Source: Antennarius striatus
Taxonomy: Eukaryota > Chordata > Actinopteri > Lophiiformes > Antennariidae
Length of the DNA: 64,000 nucleotides
NCBI RefSeq assembly: GCF_040054535.1
Contig: NC_090796.1
Span: forward strand, 14,783,501-14,847,500
Reading direction: 5' to 3'
The notes beneath the pieces were generated by a model. It saw only the letters and a list, made by a program, of their open reading frames with translations, was not told where the DNA came from and made no database searches. Shown here piece by piece: positions 1 to 17,591 of the stretch (its first letter is position 1; the number at the start of each line of letters is the position of its first letter). A program made the translations under genes and the position numbers.

Positions 1-1529
1 AATGTTCTCTGGCAGTGGAAAAGAATTCAAATAAAAACAAGATGTTGGTGTGAGCCAATAGAAACCCACGCTGGCTGACGATGAAGCTGAATCTATTTTT
101 GTGGATGCACTTCCAGTGTTGAAGCTTAAACGTGCCCCCCCCCCCCCAACCCCTCTCCCTCCCCCTGTAGTGGGGCTTTTCTATATTTACTGTAAAGGAG
201 CTTTCACAGCGCATGAAATCCACCCGAGCATCCATTCATCCGTCCGAGCGTTGCCCCGTCTCTCCCTATCAGTCACTTGGGGTTGGGAGGGGGAGGATGC
301 TTCCCCCATCCGCATTCCGGACCAACTCCATCCTCCCACCCTCGCAGAACATGAGTCAGTATCGGGACTGACTCCCCAGGCAGCCTCTCTTCTTTTCCCG
401 CAGAATGGAAGTGGTTCAAGGCTTTCAGGAGCAGATTACAGTCCGGGGAGGGGGGGGGGGGGTTACCAGCTCATCCTGGTGATAATAAGTGGCTGGCTCT
501 GGTTAACATGACCCACAGCAACGGCTTAGATAAAAGATCCCCACCCCTCCCCTCAAATGTCTCATAATCTGACATTTTTAACCCTGGGTTCAGCAGGTGA
601 ACTGAACCTTAAACTATTAGCCCATTTCCCAACCGGGTGTTCTAGTTGGAAACATGCCCCCCACCCCCCCGACAAGAAGTCGAGAGAGGAAACATGGATG
701 AAAAGCTTAAGAGTTGGAGACGAGGATGAGGAGAGCGATTCACTGATTTCCTATTTTCAAAAACATCCATGGGAGCGGAGGAGGAGACGACAGGAGAAGC
801 AAAAACCAGAGCCGCCGGACCCCCAGGGGCACCAGTTCTTCATCCATCCGCTTGATCGTGTTCGCCACATCGCTGCTCTTGTAGTTGGTGAATGATGGGA
901 TTAACACAAAAGACCGCCAGTCATTCTTTTTACCTGGAGGGCAGGGCGGGTTTGGGTCGTTTTACAATAAATCATGAGGGGGGGGGGGTTTCTTTCTGTT
1001 CCGTGTCCAAGCATACATATAGGACCTAATCCAGGTCTTTTGATCCCTTACATTTATCTGGAGCAGGAATCTTTCAGATTTGTGCATCGATGCAAGCAGT
1101 CAGTAAGAACAAGCAGCCTTTAGAGGCTCTGAAGGGTATTTTTAACTTCTCGTGTCACCATGTGGGAAACATACAGACGTTTATGTGGTGGTGAACCACA
1201 CTGACGCAGGAAGAGAGTCCAGCGTTCCACTTTCAAATCAAGATAAGGAGTCTGTGAAGTCCTGCGTTCGATCCTGTCCGACTCCGAGAGAAGTGTCAGG
1301 ACTTGTGAGGAGGAAGAAGAGTGGATAGCTGATAAAAAAAAAAAAGGGAGGCAGAAGGGTGAGGAATAATGGAGATGGGAGGTGGGGGGGGGGTGCAAAG
1401 AGCTGGGAGGCAAGATAAAGGGCGCATCAGTGTGGACAAGAGGTGGATTGTAAATTCGATGGCTGGAGCGTGGTGTATTAGCACCTTATGAATTGGATTA
1501 GCTGGGGAGCTGGCCAGAGTAGAGCGATA

Positions 1530-1560
<31 letters not shown>

Positions 1561-2639
1561 TCTTGGGGGGGGGGTGCTCATGCATACCTGAATTATATTT
1601 CAGCCTGGGTGTCGCACTGAAAGCAGAATATCCGGAAAAACGCCTCAAATCAATTGGATTTTGCTATAGATTGTTTCACCTAACAAGAGCTGATCCATGT
1701 GTTCATCCTTTAATGGGTATCGACCCTCCATGTTCTCGCCCCCCCCCCCCCATTCCCTTCACCCCCCTCCCCTCACTGTGACATGTCTCTGATGTCATCT
1801 TCTGATAACACGAGGTCAGCAGGGGAGGAGGCTCACTGTAAAACAAGACCAGGTTTTATTATTCTCGTGTGTGTGTGTGTGTGTGGGGGGGGGGTGGCGT
1901 CCACCCTGGGGGAGCTGTAATTAAATGTGGGCCAGCGGAGCGGATGTTTCATATTTCATAAAGCTCCAGCTGTATGGCATGGCTGCAGAATGAACTCCCA
2001 CGGTGGAAAACACCCCCGCTGACGTGGTCTGTTAACACCCCCCACCCCACACCACACCCCTCTTTACTCTTTGGACTCACATGGTTTCCTTCATGAACAG
2101 CAAAGCAGGACGCTTCAGCTCTGACATTGCCATTATGGTGAATTTTAGATTTTATCCTGCTTAGATCTTTATTCTAAAGTTTGATCACATGACTTTTCCT
2201 GCGTGAAAGGAGACGCTCGTGTTGATAAAACCACATTATTACCTAAATATCATCTGAATTGATCTGATGTTAATTGATTACAGGCCAGACAAGCCCGGCA
2301 CAAAGTTAGCATCCATTAGTCAGCAGCTAAAAAGGACATTTTTCTGTTGAATGGGAACAAACGGGGGTTTTATGTTGTAAACATCACTGTTTCCATTGAA
2401 CACAGTCAACAACTGTTTGCTGACATGTTAAAATATCAGCTGTGTTGATTACATCCTGTTTGTGCTGCCACCTAGTGGCCAAGAGTCAGTGTTTGAATGA
2501 CAAGCTGGAGCTGATGTCGGTTTTCGAATGATGTTTCTGTAGAACTGAGCGTCATGATGTGTTGCATAAACCCCCAGCTGGTCACTTGAGCTGGACGTGA
2601 CCTTTGCATGACCTTCACTGTCTCGTTGCGTCCCTGCAG
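1..2639 (+). other. ttyh2: ttyh2 intron (upstream part)
   Basis: No coding exon is recognisable here. The first ttyh2 exon in the window begins at 2640 with a partial codon, so its upstream exons lie beyond the left edge and this stretch is intron. It holds long C or G runs (about 137-148, 451-462, 1741-1751), a (GT)n tract at 1533-1560 and another at 1868-1884. A CTCF-like motif lies at 2465-2478 and is listed separately. The open frames in this part are low-complexity and match nothing I know. Confidence 0.7.
2465..2478 (-). promoter_or_regulatory. CTCF-like motif in ttyh2 intron
   Basis: Read on the minus strand the sequence is CCACTAGGTGGCAG, which fits the vertebrate CTCF core CCACNAGRKGGCR very well. 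Occupancy is inference. Short CCACCTAGTGG strings also occur inside some fish repeats, so a repeat origin is possible. Confidence 0.4.
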
Positions 2640-10474
<7,835 letters not shown>

Positions 10475-11355
10475 ACTTCTTCATGTGTTGGAGGAAGGAA
10501 ACGGCGTCTCTCCCATCCCACACACACTCACAAACACACACACACACACACACACACATGCACACTGCAGGTTGTGTGGTGTGAGGACTGTTTCCTACCA
10601 CCCAGATATGATCCATCACACTTTTTTGTCAGTTGTGTGATAACAAAGCTGTGAGTGTTGATGAGGAAGCTGATGATATGTAATTTGGATGAAACACAAG
10701 TGACAGAGGAAACTTTGAGGATTGTTTTGTTTTTTTAATGACAGTAACCATAGCAACATGTTCACAATATGGTAAGAAAAAGACATTTTTCCCCAAGTGA
10801 AAAATGCACATTATTTTTATGTACTGTGTGTCATGCTTGATATCTGTGAAGCACAAAGGCAGCAGGAGTAACATCTATTTACATTCACACAGAGACGTCT
10901 TGTACAATGACGGGCTGTTGTCTCCTTCTGATGTGGTTTATTTTGGATAAATGTGCCATTTTCATATAATTTTTTTCTAATATTGTGTGGCAATGTCACA
11001 TGATGTCATTGTTTTGTTTTTAAAACGTCCTTGCATTTGTTTTCTGCTCATCTAATCCAGATAATATTTTTTAAAAATAGTTGTTTCTTCTCTGCTGCTC
11101 TAACCATGACTAATGAGAATATTCAGGTATTCAATTCTCATAGATTCAAACCATCCAGACAACCTTTGTTTTTACTGACTAACATGATTTTCTGTAGAGA
11201 TTTAATACACGTTTTTTTTAATCAAGTATTTTCTTCAGGGTCATTTCTCTCAGCATGTTTTACTGTACAGGCACTGTGAGTGGTGCTTAATTTTTGTGTG
11301 ACCTTAAAGACTTGGGGTCTCATTGTGAGTTGAATAAATGAGTTTTGAGTACAAC
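10475..11355 (+). other. ttyh2: ttyh2 3' untranslated region
   Basis: Sequence after the TAG at 10472-10474 is non-coding, has a (CA)n tract at about 10534-10558, and becomes AT-rich. It ends near the canonical AATAAA at 11333-11338, which is followed by a GT-rich stretch, as at a cleavage site. The exact transcript end is inferred. Confidence 0.7.
11333..11338 (+). terminator. ttyh2: Polyadenylation signal AATAAA of ttyh2
   Basis: Canonical hexamer about 860 bp after the ttyh2 stop codon, with GTGTCTTCCCTCGTGTT downstream as a plausible GU-rich element. It is the first good hexamer in a suitable context. Confidence 0.65.
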
Positions 11356-12094
11356 TGAAAGTGTCTTCCCTCGTGTTACAACACAGTATTCAATAGGTAG
11401 ATGGAAAGATGGATAGATGGGTGGATAACAAACAGTTCCATATCAAAATTAAATATGATCATTAAAGAAAAAGCTGCAGAAGTGGGTTTCCACTTACAAC
11501 TTATTTATTTTGGCTACCTTAAGATTGATTAAGACCTTGGAGAGAGTGCGATCAAACCCAGTCGGGTTTTAATTTAAAGTGACTGATGGATCTTTGTGAC
11601 TGAGTGACCTCTTCTGACCTCTGGCAGATATAGAGATTTATACAAGTATAAGCAGATTTTAAATAACAACAAGTCTACTTACAGTGCAAATCAATAATTC
11701 AATTAAATTTAATTCATAAACTGTATTTGTCCCCAATGGGCAATGAAAGTACATAAAGCAGTAAAAAAAATAATAATAATAATAAATCAAAAGAAAATAA
11801 AATGAAACACATAACAGTAAAATACACAATAATGTATAATATAAACAGGTATGTGCAATGAACTAATATATAAAAACCGTAAAAATTGTAAAACTATTAA
11901 AAAATATATAACGGTATCCTAATTATCTAAAGATATTACATTTTTCTTGTGTACTTTGTGTTTATTGTGACCCATAACTCCACCGAAAAACAAAGAAAAC
12001 AACAAACAACAGCGTAAATACAGAATTTTTGCGCTATTGTATTGAGATAAACGGAAGTCGGAAGTACCGCCTCCTTTATTTTAGAGGCAGCGTC
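11356..12094. other. Intergenic, AT-rich; possible transposon tail
   Basis: No gene is seen between the ttyh2 3'UTR and the next promoter. The part at about 11690-11780 (ATTTGTCCCCAATGGGCAAT followed by A-rich words and (AAT)n) resembles 3' tails of fish LINE or SINE elements. I cannot name a family, so this is weak. Confidence 0.4.
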
Positions 12095-12099
12095 CATAC

Positions 12100-12300
12100 C
12101 CAATCATAAACCAGAAGTTACGTGATTGACTTCTCTATTAACCAATGAGAGACAGGATTACCGCTCTCGAGCGGCAATCAACATGTAGCTGATTTGCAAC
12201 CCGCCGAAGGAGCAGCAGAGAAGGAGGAAAAATGTCGCTGGCTTCGAGGCTGACCGTTCTAGGATCAGTATCATTTTAGGAGACCCGTTCCGCAGTTCGG
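12100..12300 (+). promoter_or_regulatory. Promoter and first (non-coding) exon of the AP-2-like gene
   Basis: Two CCAAT boxes lie 42 bp apart (12100-12104 and 12142-12146), a spacing typical of NF-Y promoters. They are followed by CpG-richer sequence and a likely splice donor at 12300 (CAGTTCG then GTGAGT). Without a TATA box, transcription probably starts at about 12180-12230. The next exon probably begins after the CACAG at 13028-13032. Confidence 0.5.
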
Positions 12301-12754
12301 TGAGTGGGACAGCCGTCACGAGTAGCGGTTTTATTCGGTCTGTCCAAACGTAGCCGCTCCCATCCGCTACATTCACCCGTTCGGACAGCGCTTCAGGCCT
12401 GGTTTAACGTTACAGAAAGACGGAGCAACAGCCCGGCCTGGCAGCCATGATAAATGTTAATGTCGATATTGTTAACACGTTTAATACCGTCCGTCGGTGG
12501 CGTCAAAGTTAGTTTATCTCTGGTGTCACGAATCAGAATTCATTCATCGCGAATGTAAAAGCCTTTGTGAAACACAGCGTGAAGGGTTATCTGTGCGTAA
12601 TGACGAAAAGTTCACTTTTAAGTTAGTTTGCACATCACACGCTGAGCGCGAGACTCGGACCTTTTGTTTGGCGCGCGCCCTCGGCTGGGTTCCGGTTCTC
12701 GTGTCAGACTGGGCTCTGCTGCGATGGTTCGGATTGGCTCGTAGTCAACCCGTG

Positions 12755-12762
12755 TGACGTCA
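12755..12762 (+). promoter_or_regulatory. Perfect CRE palindrome TGACGTCA
   Basis: A full cAMP-response-element consensus about 450 bp downstream of the likely first exon of the AP-2-like gene. It is preceded by an inverted CCAAT box (ATTGG, 12732-12736) in a CpG-rich segment. CREB/ATF binding is inference. Confidence 0.5.
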
Positions 12763-12918
12763 CAGCAGGACAAACCTGGCTTCACTATCCTCACTTTTGT
12801 TGTGAAGCTGCTGAAGCGCATGAACGTTTGTGCGTCACGACGCGCGTTCCTGCTGCGTGTGTTACAACCTACCGAGTTAAACATTGTTTTTGTTGTAAAA
12901 GTCACGTGTGACAAACTG

Positions 12919-12926
12919 TGACGTCA
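12919..12926 (+). promoter_or_regulatory. Second perfect CRE palindrome TGACGTCA
   Basis: It lies 164 bp after the first CRE, next to a CACGTG E-box at 12903-12908. Two perfect eight-base palindromes this close in a CpG-rich promoter-proximal region are unlikely by chance, but binding is untested. Confidence 0.45.
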
Positions 12927-13176
12927 CTATTATAAAGTTGATGATTTATTTAAAAATTATAAAAGTCTCGTCATTGTAAACAAGAACTAAACAGCAGCTT
13001 AAACATTAACCATACTTTGTTTGTTGTCCACAGTTAAGCGCCTGCTTTGATGATCAGGTTCCTGTAGGTTCCTTCTGTTGGGGAACAGAGGAAGACATTC
13101 TTAGATGGACCCCTAGGAATACATCAACTTCTTGAGCCTCCTCTTTCAGCTGGAAACGTTTTGTTTTTTTGTGAAG

Positions 13177-14695
13177 ATGGACCCATCTGCTCGGATGATG
13201 GGTCTGGATGCCCAGGGAAACATGGTTTTCACTGTGGTGAAGCCAGTCATGAGTATTTTTCAGGTTTCTTCAGAGCAAACAGGAAGTGCAGGACCAGGAG
13301 GCATGGGGCTCCAGGGTTTGTCTGAAACCACAATGATCATCCCTCAAGTGCAAGCCCAGGCTCAGCTGGACCAGAACCAGGTGGAAATGCACACCATACA
13401 GCCTCATATCCAGCCCCAGATGCAGATTTCTGCCCCAATCCAAACTCAGGGTGTGTCCCAGAACCAGGACCTACAGCCACTAAATTCCAGCACAAATCCA
13501 CAGTCCACCAGCCAAATGCCGTTTGCCGAGGTGTCATCACTCCTGGATCCCAACATGAAAGGATCTAAGGCTCGTAAGTGTCCGTTTATAAATCTGTTTG
13601 TTTTTTAATGAGTCATTTTTTTAATTAAGAAAGAACACTTTAGACATAATTGTGCAATTTAGCCCAATAAGCTCAAATCTAGATTGCTGAACCAGATGTT
13701 GGACTGTTGAATCTGAGTGTCGCTGTGCTAATTCGCCCCACCCTTCTATATTTCAGGAAAGTATCTCATTTCTTACGATGAGATCAAACGGCGCCTGGAG
13801 GCCCCAGAGAAGATGTCCCTTCGCTCTCTGGCTGCCTACACTCGGGTCAGCAGGGGCCCGGCCAGCAAGAAGACCCTTCTGGAGTCGCTGAGCGTGCTGG
13901 GCCTCATGCCAAGCACGACCACCTCAGTGTCGTCCTCCTTCTCCAAACTCACAGAAGGTGACAGGCTGGTTCACACTTTCGTGGAGTTGGAATATTATAG
14001 CATGAAACGTAACTGTTATATTGTGCGTACATTTAGGCGACACCAGCACGTTGTGTGACGATATGAAGGATTTCGCCCACGACTACATCGACTACGCCAA
14101 CATGGCCAAACAGCTCATCCCTGAGATGAATACAGTTCAACACTGGTCCAAAATTATCGAAACCAAGTATGTGCTGGTTGTTCTCCATGCAACACGACCT
14201 TTGAACTTTGAATAACTCTTTTCTTCCTGTCCTCTCAGGAATCACCTGGAAGACATGAGAAAGTGTTTCAAGGACCCGGTCAACAGCGGCGCGTTCGACA
14301 ACGTCACCCACGGGCTGGGACTGGGAATGCTGGACATCGCGCTGGACATGATCGTCACGGTGATCGATCAGCAGATTCGGATCCTGTCTGGCGCGGCGGC
14401 ATCAGACCCGCCCGACTCTGGTCCGCCGAAGCGGCGTATACGCAGACGCCACCGTAAAGCCCATCCGGCCGACAACGAAAAGTTTCATAAGGGAGGGGTG
14501 GATGAACAGGGGAAGGTCATTTTGAAAGGAAAAGGGCGGGGCAGGGGCAAGAAGAAGAGGCAGGAAGCCGCGTGTCCGGTCGAGACTCATGAACAGCAAG
14601 GCAAGCCTGATGACGTGGAGAATAACGTCCTGACTCTGGTTTCTGTCGGATATGAGACCGTTTCCAGCGGCCTCACTGCAGCCGGGCCTGTTTGA
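13177..14695 (+). CDS. AP-2-like (helix-span-helix) nuclear protein, divergent family
   Basis: Four coding exons: 13177-13573, 13757-13957, 14037-14166, 14239-14695; all GT-AG and in frame, 394 residues. Residues 1-132 are rich in Gln, Ser and Pro with no known domain. From residue 133, KYLISYDEIKRRLEAPE matches the start of the AP-2 DNA-binding region (KYKVTVGEIQRRLSPPE in AP-2 alpha, from memory). RVSRGPASKKTLLESLSVLGL, L-TEGD and DNVTHGLG then line up, in order, with the AP-2 basic and helix-span-helix segments, including HGFG (HGLG here, 267-270). A basic patch (KRRIRRRHRK, 307-316) and a G/K/R-rich stretch follow and could be nuclear-localisation signals. The role is inferred to be a sequence-specific DNA-binding dimer. 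It is not orthologous to any TFAP2A-E gene I know. The ATG at 13177 is the first in frame; a TTG upstream is ignored. Confidence 0.8.
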
Positions 14696-16248
14696 CGGGT
14701 CAGGTCCAAAAAACCATCGTAGAGCCAGATTATGGGATGTAGACTCTACACATATTAAATTGGATTAAGCTCCTGTGAGCTCATCAAAACTGAAAACAGG
14801 GAAACGGCTAACCTTGTCCAAAGACAGCGTAAAAACTCACCGATCAACACCACCATGGATCTCATTTGTTCAACCCAAATCAGTATGGAATCGACATTTC
14901 TACATTTTTTTTATTTTTAAAATAGAATTTAATGTGTTTTGAGTTGCAAGGGTTCTGATAGTTATTAGTTTTAATTACCTCACTGGTTAACCAGGTTAAC
15001 TAAATCCTTCATTTCCAGCTGCTAATTGGCTGCTGTTCACTCTCAGTGTAAGAGGTGAGATTGGTTTGGATCATGTTGTAGCTCCATAAGAGAATGAATC
15101 CGCATCTTTCCCACAACCTCAAAGTGTTCCTTCGATTGTGTCTGTGTTCTTTACTAGCAGGCTTTATATCCAAGTCTCCGTTTACTATTTTAAACTATGT
15201 TTTCAGTGAAGGGACAAAAAAAAAACAAATGCTGATGCAAACACAGAGAACCTGATAGATTCTCACTGATGTATTTATTGTTTAGATGTTGACATGAATG
15301 TATTTTGTTCTGCAACTTCAAGATTTGAGTTACATAAAGATATAATTTTCATATCAGCTTTGATTCCGTTCTGTCTTGTCATAAATGTGCATAAGATGTG
15401 AGATCAGTCACCAATCAATGAATCTTAGTTAATTACTGTAGTCGTCAATCAACAATATTGTGGAAAATGCTCCTGATTTCAAGATAAACATCTTCAAATC
15501 ACGCTTTTGTTTACCTGACAGTCCAAAACACCAAAAGTCTATTTCCTAACACAAAAGAAAGGCTTAGATAATTTCTAACCATTTCAAGTGTTGTAGTGTT
15601 GTGACTATTTGAAATAGTTTCATTGATTGGTTGATAAATCCCATCTAATAGTTTACACCTGTGTAAAAACAGACTCCAGATGCTCACGTCTTTCAGTAGT
15701 GATAGTGAAAGAATCAAAAACACACGCAGCAAAATCAGCCAAGCGTTCATCTTCTCCCCTCTGTGACACACTCGATAGGGTTCTAGTGTCCAACCAGAAC
15801 CAAGATCCATTTCTGACATCATTTCCTCTGTCATGGAAGCCTCACACTGATAGATGGTCGAATCGTGATTTTTATAGATTCTCATGAGAGAAAATTTTGT
15901 TCATTTAGCCTATAACAACAGTTGTTAGTTGTTTTATTTATCTCAGAACAGAGACAGAATTCCACAAAGATCTCATTTTAATATTTTTAATGAATGTAAT
16001 TTTTAATCCCTCCACCAGGTGTCAGTATATTCCGTTTAGTAAAGCTATACGGAAGAGGTGCAAAACATTTTTGTGTGATTAAAAATAGTTTCAGTTCATA
16101 TTTATGTATTTACGATCCAAAAAAAAAAAGAAACAGAATAAATAAAAAAATAAAACAATACAAATAAGAATGTAGGGAATAAAATAAAATTCTAAAAGTT
16201 TCCCGGTTGTACTTATTTTGTAAAATCACATTTAATTCATGAAACGCA
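14696..16248 (+). other. 3'UTR of the AP-2-like gene and intergenic DNA
   Basis: No further exons are visible. The sequence after the TGA is AT-rich and probably starts with 3'UTR. The transcript end is unclear: I see no convincing AATAAA until the A-rich stretch near 16130-16160. No repeat family is recognised. Confidence 0.45.
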
Positions 16249-16637
16249 GGTAGCATCGCTACCTTTAGCATCGCCTCTCTGGTTTCCCGGTGCAGCTTGA
16301 CAGGTGCTCCGTCTCCAGGGGCAACGCGACGCGCGCGTGCACGCCGAGCTCGGGTCGAGCGCGCGGAGGGAGCGAGGACGACAGGGAGGAGAAGAAGGAG
16401 CGACACGCTGAGGCTGGCGTCACCCCTCCGGCAGCGCTCCGTGTTTCTAACTGGAGAGGAGGGAGAAGACGAAGGAGGTTTCGGTGGAGCCAACCGGAGT
16501 TCGGTGGCCGGAGACCGCGGGAGGATAACGGCTTCCTCGGAGGAGGAGGAGGAGGTGGCATGCAGGTACCCCCACGGAGGAGCCCGCTCCCATGTCCCAG
16601 CTGCCGCTGACGCTCATCGCTCGGACGGGAAGAGACC
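16249..16637 (+). promoter_or_regulatory. kif19: kif19 promoter and 5'UTR with X-box-like motif
   Basis: This GC- and CpG-rich block precedes the kif19 ATG. At 16311-16325, GTCTCC-AGG-GGCAAC resembles the RFX X-box GTNRCC-N(0-3)-RGYAAC, with a perfect right half and one mismatch on the left. Upstream, GGTAGC-ATC-GCTACC (16249-16263) is a second inverted-repeat candidate. RFX factors drive many ciliary genes, which fits kif19, but function is inference. Open frames on both strands here are GC-driven and not genes. Confidence 0.45.
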
Positions 16638-17550
16638 ATGAAGGACACGGGGGAGTTAAAGGACCACCAGCTGACGGTGAGTTGAACCCCCACCTGATGA
16701 CGCGTTATTTTAACGCCAACTTATTTAGAAGCTGTATGTGTGGGAGGAACACCTGAGGTCCACCTGAAAGTGTGACGTCACTGACGTTACAGCTGGGTGT
16801 AAAAGGCACCAGGAGCTGCGTCCCACCTGAAGTCCACCTACCCCAGTGGGTTGGGTTACCCTGTTGCCCCCCTTAGTTGCTCCCTGGTTCTCTTTGGACA
16901 AACAGGAAGTGCATCAGTAGGCTGGTTGTCATCACCCATCTCCCTGTGGGTCGTGGGTTTCCATCCCTTTAACCATCATAAGACGTTCCTCTGTTTTCAT
17001 CTTAAGTGACGGTGTTACAGTGTGGTGTGAGCGTGTTCATAAGAGTGTTCATAAGAGACGCTATAACCACCTGCACAAAGCCCAGCCAACTCACCTGAAG
17101 GTTCACTGTGGCCCTCCAGACGCCTCCTTTGTGTCGTGATGTCAAAATACTCTTTAAATATGCATGAAATCAAGCGATCAATAATTCATCCTGGTGTGTC
17201 TTCACACTGCAGGCTAATCAGTGGAGTTTAACATCTTAAAAATCCTCTGATTAGACTTTTAAAATGTAAAATCAGCCCCCGATGCTGCAGGTGGTTCTTT
17301 ACAGTGGAGAAAACATCATCATATTTATATGTGTGTGATTGTGTGATGTTTTCCTGCACAAATACACAAGAATTAGACAGTGAAGTAATTAAAACATTAA
17401 TCCTGACAGGATGTTTATTAACTCCCCCCCCCCCCCACACACACACACACAGGTGGCTTTGAGGATCCGCCCCCTCAGCAAGGCTGAGCAGGAGGAAGGG
17501 GCCGCCACCGTGGCCTTCAGGATGGACGACCAGGTGAGACGAGCCCCCCG

Positions 17551-17591
<41 letters not shown>

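Noticed and set aside
13132..13176. Upstream extension of the AP-2-like gene from a TTG codon at 13132
   Set aside because: It starts at TTG; the first in-frame ATG is at 13177 and begins a sensible MDPSARMM sequence.
16265..16693. Long minus- and plus-strand open frames over the kif19 promoter
   Set aside because: They are GC-rich, overlapping in several frames, with Arg/Ser/Pro low complexity and no splice or domain support.
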